From Dendrobium chrysotoxum (lineage: Eukaryota > Streptophyta > Magnoliopsida > Asparagales > Orchidaceae): a stretch of 64,000 bases of DNA. The translations under genes were made by a program, and so were the position numbers. Below the pieces are notes generated by a model, which saw only the letters and a list, made by a program, of their open reading frames with translations, was not told where the DNA came from and ran no database searches. How positions within the stretch are numbered: position 1 is the stretch's first letter; every line of letters begins with the position of its first letter. The stretch is from NCBI GenBank assembly GCA_019925795.1, contig CM034304.1:25250228-25314227 (forward strand). Reading direction: 5' to 3'. Of the stretch, positions 46,751 through 58,559 are shown in pieces.

Positions 46751-49700
46751 TGCTTAAGATTTATTTGATTTTAAATACTTAGGAATCCTGTAAGAGAGTT
46801 TAGATTTTTCATTTTAATATGAATATAATTTGTTAAAGTATCGAGTTGTAAAAGTTAGACATTTGAGTTGGGATACAAGTATCCAAAATTGGATTCCAAA
46901 GAGAAAAGGAAATCCCTTGGGGGGATAGTCCTTTTTCATTTAGAAGCCCGATTTTGAATCATTTTACTACCCAAAGTGAAAAGAATAACTCCCATTTGGG
47001 TGGAAAGTTTTCTTTCTCATTTAGATATCCAGATATTACGAATCCAAGAAGAATAGGGGGATAAAGAGCTGAAGACAAAGAGTATCCCACTCAAAATCAA
47101 CTTGCGTTGATCCTAGGATTAGAATTCGGGTTTGTGGTTAGTAGAGCCCGACCACGTTTATTTTATGTAATATCTTGGTTGTAATAAATAGGCAATTTGC
47201 CTATGGACATTTATTTAATTGGTTTAACGTATTAATGTGTTTGATTAAATTTGATTGTGATTAGGGTCGCCTGGTTTCCCTAATTTTTTGGTGATTACAT
47301 GTCGTTTTTATTTTAGCCTGAATACATGGAGACTCGTGAGAGTATGCTAAAAATATTTTTTACTTAAATCAAATTAAAATTTTTAGGCTAACATAAAAAT
47401 TCTAACGATCTAAAAAGTAAGCTTAAGACCGCTAAGAGTCATCATAAGCATATTTTACCTTCTCTTCCTTGTTAGGCACCTCCCCGCCTGCAAATTCTGG
47501 CAGAACACTTAACCTATTAGAGTGCAGTCCTATCAAGGAGATGTTATGCAATATCTAGGATAAAAATTATTTTTAAGCAAGCCTTTTTAAAGCTGTTTCA
47601 TATACATTTTATGCATTCAATCGAGTTGATCAACACGTATTGCATTAGAAATTACTTAAATGAGTCTAAAATTTTAATTGCATTCAACATAAGCATTTTC
47701 ACCTCACATAAGTTAAGGGACCAATTAGGATCCGCTCTAGACGTCGGTCCTAATTCTAAAAAATTTTAATAATAATATCCCTACCACTCTTTCATAAAAA
47801 TGACCGGACTTATGAATTTTAAATCGACTAGGTGGTTAACTGGCTCTCCAATCCATGCCAAGGTATGTCTAGATTTTATACTGCATTAGTTAGGTTTAGG
47901 CTATTGTGGTCCAGTGCCCAATTTAGATTTAAGATTTGGGACAAATTTTGAATTATAAGATCCTAACCTCTGAAAATATAATCCCAAATTTCTAATAAAT
48001 CATTCAACTCAAATTAAAGATCCTTTCAATCTAAAATTTAAAGCCTAACACTTAGATTAGGTCGGGACACTTCTGGGTTATTCCAGAATCTCAAAGTGTC
48101 TCCTACCCCTCCTCCATTGACTCTGAAAATAAGTGTTCAAAACTTGATTCATTCCCACTTCAAATTCCAAACTCACCTCCTTTGATATTACTCATAGAAA
48201 ATACCTATATAAAATTTTTGCCGTTATTTTAATCGAGAGTATTCGTAAGAGATCTTAGTTTTCTACGATGTATTTAACTACGAGGGCTTGACTTGTAAGA
48301 GATTTATGACCTACATCAACTTTTCTAAAATTATTTTTCAAAATTCAATTAGTCTCCTTTGAGAAAATAAAAAAATCAACGACGACCATTATCGTCATGT
48401 TCGAACAATTGATAATGAATGATATTTTTTTCATTGGGGAGATATATCATTCGTTGATAAAACTTCGAATATGAAATTAACGATAACTCATCTAGATTAT
48501 CGATTGAGATTATCGTAGCTAAATATTCGATTGAACAGCATTTTAACCCTTTGAGGCCATATAAAGTTCTTTCCTAAATTTGGCTACGATATTTAAGATG
48601 GAATTTATAATTCTAAATCTAAACCCCAATTTGAAATCTTATTTTCACCTCTCGAGGTGGTATACATTTTCTAATGGGATGTTTGATTTTAGAATTAAAA
48701 TTCAAAATCAAGTTTAAAAATTCCCAAATAAGATTAAACTTTTTAAAAACCCCCTTTTTTCAAAATTCCCCCAAACACTTGATTAGAAGTATATTTGCTT
48801 CTCTAACATCACATGCTATATTTGAAAATACTTTTAAAATAAATTTTTTTTTTGTAAGATTTATAATTTAACACATATATTCTATCAATTCATTTGTGGC
48901 GTTATCACGATGGGCATGATGACTAAAGCCTCCTTAGGACACTTAGTCCAGTAGCTCAAGATTTTTAGTCTATAAATTTTATTGACGGAATAGGTAATAT
49001 GAAATACATACATATATATTCGAATTTAATCATGAAATTTTTAAAATAGCAAATGCAACTCAAAATGGGATCCTATACTAGGTTTGAATTAATAGAGCCT
49101 AATTTATCACTCATTAGAGAGACACACTACACAAAGCTAACACATAGGTTAACTTAACATGTTAGAGCTTAGATTTTATTTTATTTTTCACATTCTTAAC
49201 ATATTCATGGAATCAAAATTTGTAGATTCAAAATCATTAAGTAGGTAATTTGTATGGTTGCTTAAGTATCTTATTAGCAAAACTAAAGAAAACATCCTAA
49301 CGGGATCCACTTTGTGAGAAAAAATATCGATGCACATGATACAAATGGTTGGCATATACTACATGTCTAGTTAACCATATAAAGATCACTAAGATTCACA
49401 GGGGGGTCAAATCTTGGATAATAAGGCCAAGGTTCTACTAGTGAGCTAACATATGGCCAATGTCTAATATATCATACCACATATCTTTGGGTGAAAGTAA
49501 AACTAGTCTAAACTTTGTGTTTGAGTGTCAACAAGTCGTTCACAATAAAAGAGAGATCTTAACAAAGTTGCATAAATTATACATGGCCCCGAAGAAAGCC
49601 GGGGTATATACGTAAGCCCCAGCACAATGAAGGAGCCTCTCTTGAGGAGCTACAACTCGAACCGACACACGAAAATGAGGGCCCTCACAAGTAATGCAAA

Positions 49701-49751
49701 GAGAGTATATGTAAGTAAGAGATACAGAAGATCAATGCAAACAATCATCAA
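46750..49751. other. Anonymous AT-rich DNA, no gene
   Basis: No recognisable domain on either strand. At 46900-47030 the phrase (g)ga-a-tccc-ttgggggatag...ttttcatttaga is loosely repeated once. The frame at 48674-48871 has no support. Confidence 0.5.
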
Positions 49752-49759
49752 GATAGAGA

Positions 49760-50296
49760 TAGGTTTGTCAAAATAGGTCAACGGGTCAGGTTCAGATCCA
49801 ACCTGAATTGACCTGGGTCCAAATAGGTTGACCCTAACTTGACCCACGTTTGCAAACGGGTAAGGAATTACAACCTAGACTCAACCCGCGCGAGTTACCA
49901 GATTGACCTGACCCGCAACACGAACGCTTGATGCAGGTGAGCGTTGAGTCTGGATGTGAGGGCACTAGGTAGGATGCGAGAGGGTTAGACGGCCTGCGTA
50001 GTGTGAGTACGGTGGGCAGTGCACTGAGTCTAGATGCACTGCATGCAAGGCTAGCACGACTAGTCGAGCCACGAGCGGGTGTTGCACTGTTGAGAAAGAG
50101 GCGTCGACCGTGAGGGCGGGTGCACCAGTTCAGGATGCGAGGCCGAGGCGTGTAGGGCAACAGCCAACGGGTGAGGGATCCGGGCCATCTTCAGGTTATC
50201 GGGTCAACCCGAACCCGACTGGTATGGCAAACGGGTTGACCCAAACCCAAAAATTTTTGGGTCAGATTTAAGTCGGGTTAAATATTGACACCCTAT
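49760..50296. mobile_element. hAT-type non-autonomous element (MITE)
   Basis: 537 bp with short terminal inverted repeats: taggtttgtcaa at the left, and the right end read in reverse gives atagggtgtcaa. The flanking 8-bp duplication gatagaga is perfect (49752-49759 and 50297-50304), the size expected for hAT. Just inside both ends are repeated gggttgacc/ggtcaacccg phrases, common in plant hAT MITEs. The GC-rich centre has an open frame on the minus strand (50160-49834) with no domain, which I treat as chance. Confidence 0.85.
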
Positions 50297-50884
50297 GATA
50301 GAGATATATGTGATGCAACATGTATGTTAAAGTCACAATTTAAATGAAGTGCACAAGCTATGTAAATCTTCTTTAAAATCATATGATGTACAAACTAATG
50401 CAACATAACCACTACATGTGATGTGATACGTGTGCATGAATTTGATGTATGTAAAGATGTATGAGGGTCTATTAAATACACATAAAAATTATATGGCATG
50501 AAAGTTCGTTAGGGATGTTAAGCCCTTGTGAACTAGTCCTGAGGATAACCAAGAGAAGGGGTGAATTGATTATTTTAAAATTCGTGAGCAAAAATGATTT
50601 AGAAAAATCTTTTTAAATGTTTTAAAATAATTACAATTTCGCGATGATGTGTAGATGTTCAACAATAACAGAATAATAATCACAATCACACGATCATCAA
50701 CAGAAAAATAAATGCGAAAGATAATCAGAAAGAACACACCAGATTTTATAGTGATTCAGTTAACTTGACATACGTCCACTCCCCGGAGCCTCCCCTTCGG
50801 GTATTGCACTAACACTAAGTGACTCTCCTTCTGCTCCCACCGTAAGGCTGAGAAGCCTGTACAAAACTACTTTCCACCAACCTG

Positions 50885-50990
50885 GTGAGGCAGAGAACCT
50901 GGACTCCTTTCGCTTCCTCTTGAAGCAGGCAGAGAACCTGGACTCCTTTCGCTTCCGCTTGAAGCAAGCAGAAAACCTGGATCTTCTTAC
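50885..50990 (-). repeat. 39-bp leader minisatellite, element C 3' LTR
   Basis: Nearly three copies of a 39-bp unit: gaagcaggcagagaacctgg then actcctttcgcttcctctt. The same array is at about 60792-60895 in the other LTR, and a diverged form is in element B. Confidence 0.85.
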
Positions 50991-51107
50991 GAACAATCCT
51001 ACCATAGAGACACCAACAAGACAAGAGATGATGACCAGAGAAAATGACTCAGATCCTTGCTTAGAGAAACCTTTGTGAACATCTCACAAACTCCCCCTCA
51101 TAAGATC

Positions 51108-51123
51108 CTCTCTCTCTCTCTCT

Positions 51124-51186
<63 letters not shown>
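51108..51186. repeat. (CT)n microsatellite in the 3' LTR
   Basis: About 39 CT units with one CAAG interruption. The 5' LTR has only about 22 bp of continuous CT at 61037-61058, so the tract changed length after insertion. Confidence 0.93.
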
Positions 51187-51189
<3 letters not shown>

Positions 51190-51289
51190 GTTCTCTTTGA
51201 CAAGAAAAGTGGCAAAAGATCTTTCTTGTTGCAAGAAAAAAATCTTAAATAGAAGGGCTCAAAAATAGCCCTAAATTATAACTTGTCGT

Positions 51290-52080
51290 CAAAGATCGTC
51301 CAAGATGATCTGTCGATCGTTCTTAACGATCAGTGCAAAATCACTCATATCAGGCTGGACGATCTGGTTCCTCTGGACGATTAGAAGATAAAATTTGTTT
51401 AGATCGTCTGGGACGATTCTGTGATCGTCCAGGACGATTAGTGTAACTCAGGAATATCGTCCAAAGGGCAGCTCTGGTCATCCAGGAAAACTTATGCTGG
51501 ACAGTCTCAAAATGACTTGATCATCTAGGACGATATCTCTATCGTCATGTACGATTAGTTCAAAAGTGCCCAATTTCGTCCAACACATAGCCCGGGTCGT
51601 AAAGCCAAAACCTACTAGACGATTTCAAAATGACTTAATCGTCCAGGACGATATCTCAAAATCGGGAATATCGTCCAGAGGATACTTCGGGGCGTACAGG
51701 TGAAATGCACTAGACGGTCAGGATTTCTAATGGATTGTCCAAGATGATCTTGCAATCATCCGGGACGATATGATTGAATCAATTAAACCTTAATTAATTT
51801 TTTTAATCACCAGACTAATTTAGGCATGATTATAATAGATCATCCAGGACGATACACGTATCATCCGGGACGATTAGACCAAATCTCTAAAAATAAAAAC
51901 TTGCCTAACTTAATCTAGCGGCTGGGAATTTTTGATTTGAGCATATAATCCTGTACGATGGGTGTATCGTCCAAGATGATCTGTTTAATTAAACCGACAT
52001 AACATGGTCATCCTAATTGGGGTTTCTATTTTCACTAGATCATCCATGATAATATGAATATTATCTAGGATAATATGAAT
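51290..52080. repeat. Dyad array in element C 3' LTR
   Basis: Dyads of consensus ATCGTCC-A-GGACGAT. The copy at 51424-51438 is exact, with a partner atcgtctgggacgat at 51403-51417 (spacing 21). More degenerate pairs run to about 52080. Confidence 0.85.
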
Positions 52081-52348
52081 AAAAAATGAACAGAAATTCT
52101 AACTCACTAAAACTCTCCCCCTGAGTGTGTGTGTGCAAGGTTACTTAGCTAGGAGATCTGTTACATTACACTTAACTCAAAAAAGATGAAAAAATTACAT
52201 TGAACCTGAAACCACAAACAGACTGTCTCGATCTTGAGCTGGCTTGAATTGCAATTGATCTTGTGAACCTAAAATATTAGTCACTAAAATAGAATCGAAA
52301 AGGTTTGCTATCATCAAAATCATAATCCTTGAAACCAGATTCGCAACA

Positions 52349-52363
52349 ATCTCTCCCTTTTTG
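52349..52363 (-). promoter_or_regulatory. Polypurine tract of element C
   Basis: On the minus strand caaaaagggagagat, directly before the 3' LTR. This is the plus-strand priming site of reverse transcription. Confidence 0.8.
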
Positions 52364-52591
52364 ATGATGACAAAAATTTGTTATTAATTCAAAATTCAGT
52401 AAATAAACACGGTGAATATTTGATTCAAAAACACTGAGCATTTCTATTGATAATAAAGACTTTACAATGGCCCATAAATAACATAAACTACTCCCCCTTT
52501 TGACATCTCAAAAAAGAGAAAGATACAACATAAACACGAAAAAAGAAAACAGTACAAAAAATAACACAAAACATCAGTAAAAACGAACAGA

Positions 52592-53684
52592 CTAGTAAAA
52601 AGGGGGATCCTGATCAGATGGAGGAGGAGGTGGTGGCTGAAAGAGGCTGTGAAGAGTGGCGAATTGCTTGCCAAACAAGCCATGTCCTGGTCATGCTGCT
52701 GCTGCTACTGGGCCACATAGGCATTGAAGCGATGGACATCATCAGCATGCTGCTGCTCCTGGACAACCATGTAGGAGTCAAAACGTGCCTCCCACTGGTC
52801 AAACCTGTGCACCAGGTGATCTATCGGGGATTCTATATAGAGAGGGGCTGGTATAACAAGTTCAGGAACAGCTTCTTCCTTTTCTCCCTCAACATCCGTG
52901 TTGGGCTCTGGATGAAGTCGTGTACTGTGCAGAACATGAAAGTAATTGTTGGAGAAGAAGGAGGGACATTGGTTGGAACCGGATATTGTAGATTGTATTT
53001 AGTCTCGAGAGCATAGGCAATGATGTGTCCTAAGGCTAGATTTGGGTGTCGCCTGTGCCCCGGATCCCTAATGCTAGTGAGGTGTTCGATGTAACGAAAG
53101 AGGAGATCGATAGTATTGAAATCACGGCGGGCCAGGATGTAGAAGGTAGTCAGGGAGAGTAAGGAGGTGATGTGGATGCGTCCCAAGCTTTTGGAATGAT
53201 AGAGGAGCGAAGGACATGCTGGATTGTCCTAGCATCCTTAAGTAACGAAGAGCATGCCTTATCATGATAGTGGATGTTGGTGCCCCTAAGAAATCGATTT
53301 GCGACACTCCAGTCAAAATCAGGGTCATAGGAGATGAGATGGAGTTTATCGCCAGTAATTGAGAGTTAAAGAATATCGTGAAAGTCTTGGGTGGTTAGTT
53401 CGACAGGGCGGCGATTGACAAACGATCGGAGGGCGGAGCAAGAGCAATGGATGCGAAGGTTTGCAAAGAAAACATGTAAAAGCTCAGTATTGAATGGAAA
53501 AGCTAGAGTCAGGATGAATGTGAGAGAAGTGTGAGCGAAAAGAACTAAGACAGGATAAGTCAGAATGCGGGGATAAACGATTTTGGATTGGGTGATCCCC
53601 ACCTCAAGGTATCGAAAAGCGGGGATCGGCATTTCCCCGGGAGGAACTAGCACCTTGATGCCTAGATCATTTACCACCAGCCAT
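52592..53684 (-). pseudogene. Extra ORF (env-like position) of element C
   Basis: Homologue of the element B extra ORF. From the ATG at 53684 it reads MAGGK then a stop, ASSSRGNADPRFSIP, LTLAFPFNTELLHVFFANLR, RRPVELTTQDFHDIL, ARTIQHVLRSSIIPKA, RRHPNLALGHIIAYALETKY and a Gln/His-rich stretch. It ends with a Pro-rich tail and QDPPFY-stop at 52592. Several frameshifts (near 53680, 53200 and 52830) and stops break it. The N- and C-termini match those of element B closely, which suggests a product of about 365-370 residues in the ancestor. I cannot assign a function. Confidence 0.75.
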
Positions 53685-53756
53685 AGAATGTGATTGGATT
53701 AAGGATTGAAAGAAGAGTGGTGAAAATGGTGGAGAAAATTACTGTTTAGATAGAAT

Positions 53757-54175
53757 TCGTCCCGATCGTCCAAGACGATCGCAGGATCGTCCAAGACGAT
53801 CGCAGGATCGTCCAAGACGATCGCAGGATCGTCCAGGACGATAGGAGCAATAATGGCATCCAGGACGATTGGTCAAAAAGACGATTGGATTATCCAGGAT
53901 GATTAGACATAGACGATCGTCCCGAGGAGACAGGCTGGATAACTTTTGTTTAAAGGTATTTTCCAGGACGATATGCAATAAATGAATCGGACGGGCCGAA
54001 TTTAAATCGTCCAACTGCTGCCACGTGGATCGTCAAGGACGATGAGGTGGATCATCCAGGACGATCACCAATAATTGGTGCATTCCAGCCGTTGGATCAT
54101 GGTGGAAATGATTTGAATGGATTGTCTAGGATGATATATAGATCGTCCAGAACGATGTATGTATCGTACGAGATA
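53757..54175. repeat. Internal dyad array upstream of the element C extra ORF
   Basis: Four 15-bp dyads in perfect 21-bp register at 53765-53779, 53786-53800, 53807-53821 and 53828-53842, joined by the hexamer cgcagg. The first three read atcgtccaagacgat and the fourth atcgtccaggacgat. Looser copies follow to 54175 (for example atcgtcaaggacgat and atcatccaggacgat near 54031-54065). The array starts 81 bp upstream of the extra-ORF ATG. Confidence 0.88.
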
Positions 54176-55504
54176 ATGTGAAAAAAAAAAGTTTGACCAA
54201 GATGAAGAATGAAGAGGAATGATCAGGGAGCCCCAAAAACACTCAAAAAAGAAAAAAATCAAAATCAAAGCAAATCGAGAAAAAATAGAAATGGGAAAAT
54301 AACATTCAAAACTTTTTTTTTAATCGATATGCTCCAATAAATCATAGTTTTTCTTAATTTTCAATTCAAAAGCCGATAAGAAGAAAATCGACCACGCTGA
54401 AATCCAGAAAAGTTGAAAAATCAACATTCGTAACTCCTACCTCAGACACCTTACATGTTCAAATTTTTTTCAAACAAAAATCTAATTCAGAAAAAAAGAA
54501 ATTCGATTCGAAAAGAGATCCTTTCAAGCCTCGTTCTAGAAAAATATCTGATAAAATAGTGTTGCAAAATAAGGAATCAGAAATCATAATTTTTAATTTC
54601 AAACTTTTAAAAATATTAAGTGGCGTATAGATTTTTTTAATACATTTAAAGATCTGAAAGGGAAGAAAAACTTATTTCTTTGTGGGCTCATTTTGTGCAT
54701 CTTTTTCAATTTATTTGATGCACTTTGCGCATCTTTTAATTTTTGATACACTTTGTGTATCTTTCTAATTTTTTACGTCATTGTGCATCATTTCATTTTT
54801 TGCCCATTTTGTGCCCCCTTTTTTTTTCTTTTTTCAAGCTTGTCTTTTTTTATAATTGTTAAAGAATCTCAGTTATGAACTTACCCTCCAGACATAAGAG
54901 AAGATAAAACTCACTATCTACAGTAAGGAGTAATCCATAGAACAAAATCATACTACATATGATAAGTGCAATCACCTGATTAAGAAAATCATAACAATGA
55001 TTCAAAGATTTGAAAATACTATTCATATGAGATATATTACTGTAGGAAGATAAAATAGATCTCTATTTCAAAAATCAACTTTTTAATTTTGAAGAAGATT
55101 TTTATCCAAAAGAAATAATACACCGTTAAAAGAGTTAGATGAAGAGAAATAATTATTAATATTTCTTCTCTTTAACCGATTCAGAGGAGTCAATCATTGC
55201 TTACAAGCTTCCAAATAAAAATAAGACAAAAATTCTCAGTCAGAAATCTAATTTATCAGCAGTAGTGAGCAGGATCTGATTCTGAAAGGAATAAATAATA
55301 AATAAATAGAAAAAAGAAAAGCACACAAATGAAAATCCGCAAACAAAAATCAGCAGAAAATAACCAAATCTGATAAGCAAATCAAATAACTGAAAATCAA
55401 CAGGGAAAGAATGCTAAAATGAAATTGATAGTCAAATCAAACAAAAAACTAAGAGAAAGAAATGAAAAAATAGAAACATCAGAAATTAGCAATCATCAGA
55501 TTCT
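54176..55504. other. Spacer between RNase H and extra ORF of element C
   Basis: AT-rich and non-coding. It includes about five degenerate 26-33 bp repeats at 54692-54815 built on cattttgtgcatcttttt / cactttgcgcatctttt / cactttgtgtatcttt / tcattgtgcatcattt. Confidence 0.6.
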
Positions 55505-57050
55505 CGTATTTATGTCAATCACACCTAATCTGGTCCTTAAAATACTGAATGATTCAAAGGCCAGTGATTTAGTAAAGATGTCAGCCAGTTGATCTTCAGT
55601 TGCTATATAGTGTAGCTCAATGTCCCCTTTTGTAATATGATCCGTAATGAAATGATGCCTTATGTCAATGTGTTTGGTTCTTGAATGTTGGATAGGATTC
55701 GTAGAGATGCAAATGGCACTAGTGTTATCACATAGAACTGAAATTGTGCCAACAGATAATTCTAAATCAAAAACTTATTGCTTTAACCAAAGAACTTAGG
55801 CCATATAACTCCCTAAGGTAATGTACTCAGCTTCAACAATGAAAAGTACAACTGAGTTCTATTTTCTACTGGACCAGGAGACTAAAAACTGTCCTATGAA
55901 TTGACAAATTTCAGAAATGCTCTTTCTATCCACCCTACATCCTACAAAATCAGAATCAGAATATCCAATAATCTCAAAAGAAGTGATATACCTAGGATAC
56001 CAGATTCCTAAGTTTGGGATCCCTAAGAGATATCTAAGGATTCTCTTAACTGCAGTCAGGTGGGATTCCTTAAGATCAGCTTGAAATCTAACACAAAGAT
56101 AAACACTAAACATAATATCAGGTCGATTAACAATTAGGTAAAGTAGTGATCCAATTATTCCTTTAAACATCTTCTGATCAATAGATTTTTCATTTAAATC
56201 ATTATCTAACTGAACAATGGAACTCATGGGAGTGTTGATTAGCTTAGCTTTGTCCATTTCATATTTCTTCAAGATATCCTTAATATATTTTGATTGATTC
56301 AGAAAGGTTCCATCATCCATTTGACTTATGTTAAACCCCAAAAAGTATAAAAATTCTCCCATCATACTCATCTTAAACTCCTTATTATTTTAGAAAAATC
56401 ATCACATAAGTTTTTATTAGAAGATCCAAAAAGTATATCATCAACATAGATCTGAACAATGAGTAAATCATCTCCTACTTTTCTCAGAAAAAGGGTGGTG
56501 TATACTCTCCCCTTAACAAACTCTCTTTCTAATAGGAATGTGCTAAGTCTCTCATACCAAGCTCTGGGTGCCTGTTTCAATTCATATAAGGCCTTTTTAA
56601 TTTGTAAACATGATTAGGATATTGGGAACTTTCAAAATCTGGGGGTTGCTCTACAAAGACATCTTCCTTTATTATCCCATTTAAAAATACATTATTGACA
56701 TCCATTTGAAAAAGATTGAATCCCTTATAACAGGCAAAGGCTAGTAGCACTCTAATAACTTCCAATCTAACTACAAGGATAAATGTCTCTTCAAAATCAA
56801 TCTCTTCTCTTTGATTATACCCCTTAGCCACTAATATTACGTTATTCCTAACCATCACATCATAATCATTCATCTTATTCTTAAAGACTCATTTGGTTCC
56901 CATACACTTTGATTCTTAGGTATTTCTACTAACTCCCAAACATCGTTCCTTACAAATTGATTCAATTCCTCTTGCATAGCTAAGATCCAAAATTCATTAA
57001 AAAGGGCTTGATTGATGTTGGTGGGTTCAGTCATTGAGATAAAGGCAGAA
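55505..57050 (-). pseudogene. Reverse transcriptase-RNase H of element C
   Basis: Copia RT: NDYDVMVRNNVILVAKGYNQ, RLEVIRVLLAFACYKG, FQMDVNNVFLNG, VFVEQPPDFE, a frameshift at about 56580, LKQAPRAWYERLS, the intact VQIYVDDILFGSSN box near 56450, SMMGEFLYFLGFNISQM, NTPMSSIVQLD and GSLLYLIVNRPDIMFSV. RNase H follows from about 56000 with SDSDFVGCRVDRKS, CQFIGQFLVSWSSRK, a frame break at 55859, VEAEYI, TNPIQHSRTKHI and DIELHYIATEDQLADIFTK, ending FSILRTRLGVIDIN near 55505. The break points make it inactive. Confidence 0.9.
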
Positions 57051-57079
57051 TGGTTTACTTCCTTCCTAAGTCCATGCCT

Positions 57080-58140
57080 AGTTCTAACACCTTCAAAAAG
57101 ATCTCCTAAGATCAGTTCTTTAGGATGACTCGAAGAATATCTTCAATCTCTAGGTAAAGTGTTTTGAGGTTCTACCATTTTCTCCAGATTTATATTTTCA
57201 ACTCCTTGGATAGTCTCTCCTACCTCTTCTTTTTCCTCAACTCTAGCCTCCTTAGGATCAGATTCATCAAACGCTATATGAGTAGTCTCCTCCACCACCA
57301 AAGTCCTCTTATTAAATACCCTAAAGGATTTCCCCACACTAGAATAACCTAAGAACACTCCTTCATCAGATTTGGGGTCAAATTTTCCTAAGAATGATTT
57401 CTCATTATTCAGAATGAAAATCTTATAGCCAAAGATATGGAGGTGGACCAGGTTTGTAGTTCAACCCTTAATGATCTTATAGGGTGTCTTATTCAGATTG
57501 GATCTAACATTCACCCTATTCAATACATAACAGGATGTGTTCACCGCTTCTGTCGAAAAGTATTTTGGAAGTGAATATTCAGCAAGTATAACTCTAGCAG
57601 CTTCTACTAAGGTCCTATTTTTTCTTTCAGCTACCCCATTTTGTTGAGGGGTTCTAGGAGCTGAAAAGTTGTGGCTAATCCCTTGATTCTCACAAAAGGT
57701 TTTAAATTTCTCATTTTCAAACTCACCACCATGATCACTATGGATGGTCACAATCTCACAGCCTAACTTCTTCTAAATCCAAGTGGAGAAAGATTTAAAT
57801 TCGTCAAATGACTCAGATTTATGTGACAGAAATCTAATCCAAGTGAACCTCGAGTAATCATTGATAATCACAAATCCATAGACTTTTTCCCCTAAGCTGG
57901 CAGTGTTAATGGGTCCAAAGAGATCCATGTGAAGGACTTCTAAAGGTCTAGAGGTGATGATGTCCTTAATGGTATGGAAAGAGGATTGGACTTGCTTCCC
58001 TAACTGACAAGCATCACATAGGTGGTCCTTAGTGAACTTAAGATTGGGGACACCTCTAATTAAGTCCTTTTGGGTGACTCTTCTAAGGATTTTCATAATG
58101 GCATGACATAGTCTCCTGTGCCACAATTAAGACTCATCAG
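57080..58140 (-). pseudogene. Integrase of element C
   Basis: GAG-pre-integrase part MWHRRLCHAIMKILRR and HLCDACQLGKQVQSSFH (zinc-binding His and Cys present). The core has D in HMDLFGPIN, D in TIHSDHGGEF and E in VAERKNRTLVEAARVI. The C-terminal part reads FLGYSSVGKSFRVFN and AFDESDPKE. A stop near 57770 and a short gap at 57360-57460 interrupt it. All three catalytic acids survive. Confidence 0.9.
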
Positions 58141-58263
58141 CAGTAATTTTTAAGCAAAATGAAGTAGCACATTTAATATTATTTAAGCCAAGCATGTAGA
58201 CATTATTGATCCTCTTACCCTGCAAAATAGTGTTATTATTCAAGCTTATGATGCAAGTATTTA

Positions 58264-58545
58264 TCAGGAACTTGATGCTGAACTCTTTGTCACAGTGCTG
58301 ACTGATGCTGAGCAGGTGTGTTTCAGTCCATCTACAAGCAAAATATTTTCAATCAAAAGGTTCTTGGAGTTTTCGATTATACCTGCACCTATCACTTTCC
58401 TGGTGGTATTGTCTCCAAGAGTGACATTATCTCCAGCCTTGATCTCCAGCGAAATAAATTGATTTGCATCTCCAGTCATATGTCTTGAGCATCCGCTGTC
58501 CAGGTACCACATGCTCTCATGAGGTCTTGTGTGAGAGCACACCTA
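58264..58545 (-). pseudogene. Protease of element C
   Basis: Copia aspartic protease with the intact active-site box YLDSGCSRHMTGD at about 58500. FISLEIKAGDNVTLGDN, VIGAGIIEN and ENILLVDGLKH follow. The reading is shifted after LKH relative to the family's usual LLSISQLC. Confidence 0.85.
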
Positions 58546-58559
58546 CAAATTCATCAAAC

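Larger units (their letters stand above)
50499..52348 (-). repeat. Element C 3' LTR
   Basis: 1850 bp, plus-strand ends tgaaagttcg and gattcgcaaca. It pairs with 60412-62196. The extra length is largely a longer CT tract. Confidence 0.93.

Noticed and set aside
49834..50160. A 108-codon GC-rich frame on the minus strand
   Set aside because: It lies wholly inside the hAT MITE and has no recognisable domain.
53739..54014. A frame with repeated RLGRSCD peptides
   Set aside because: It is the 21-bp dyad tandem translated. No start context or domain supports coding.
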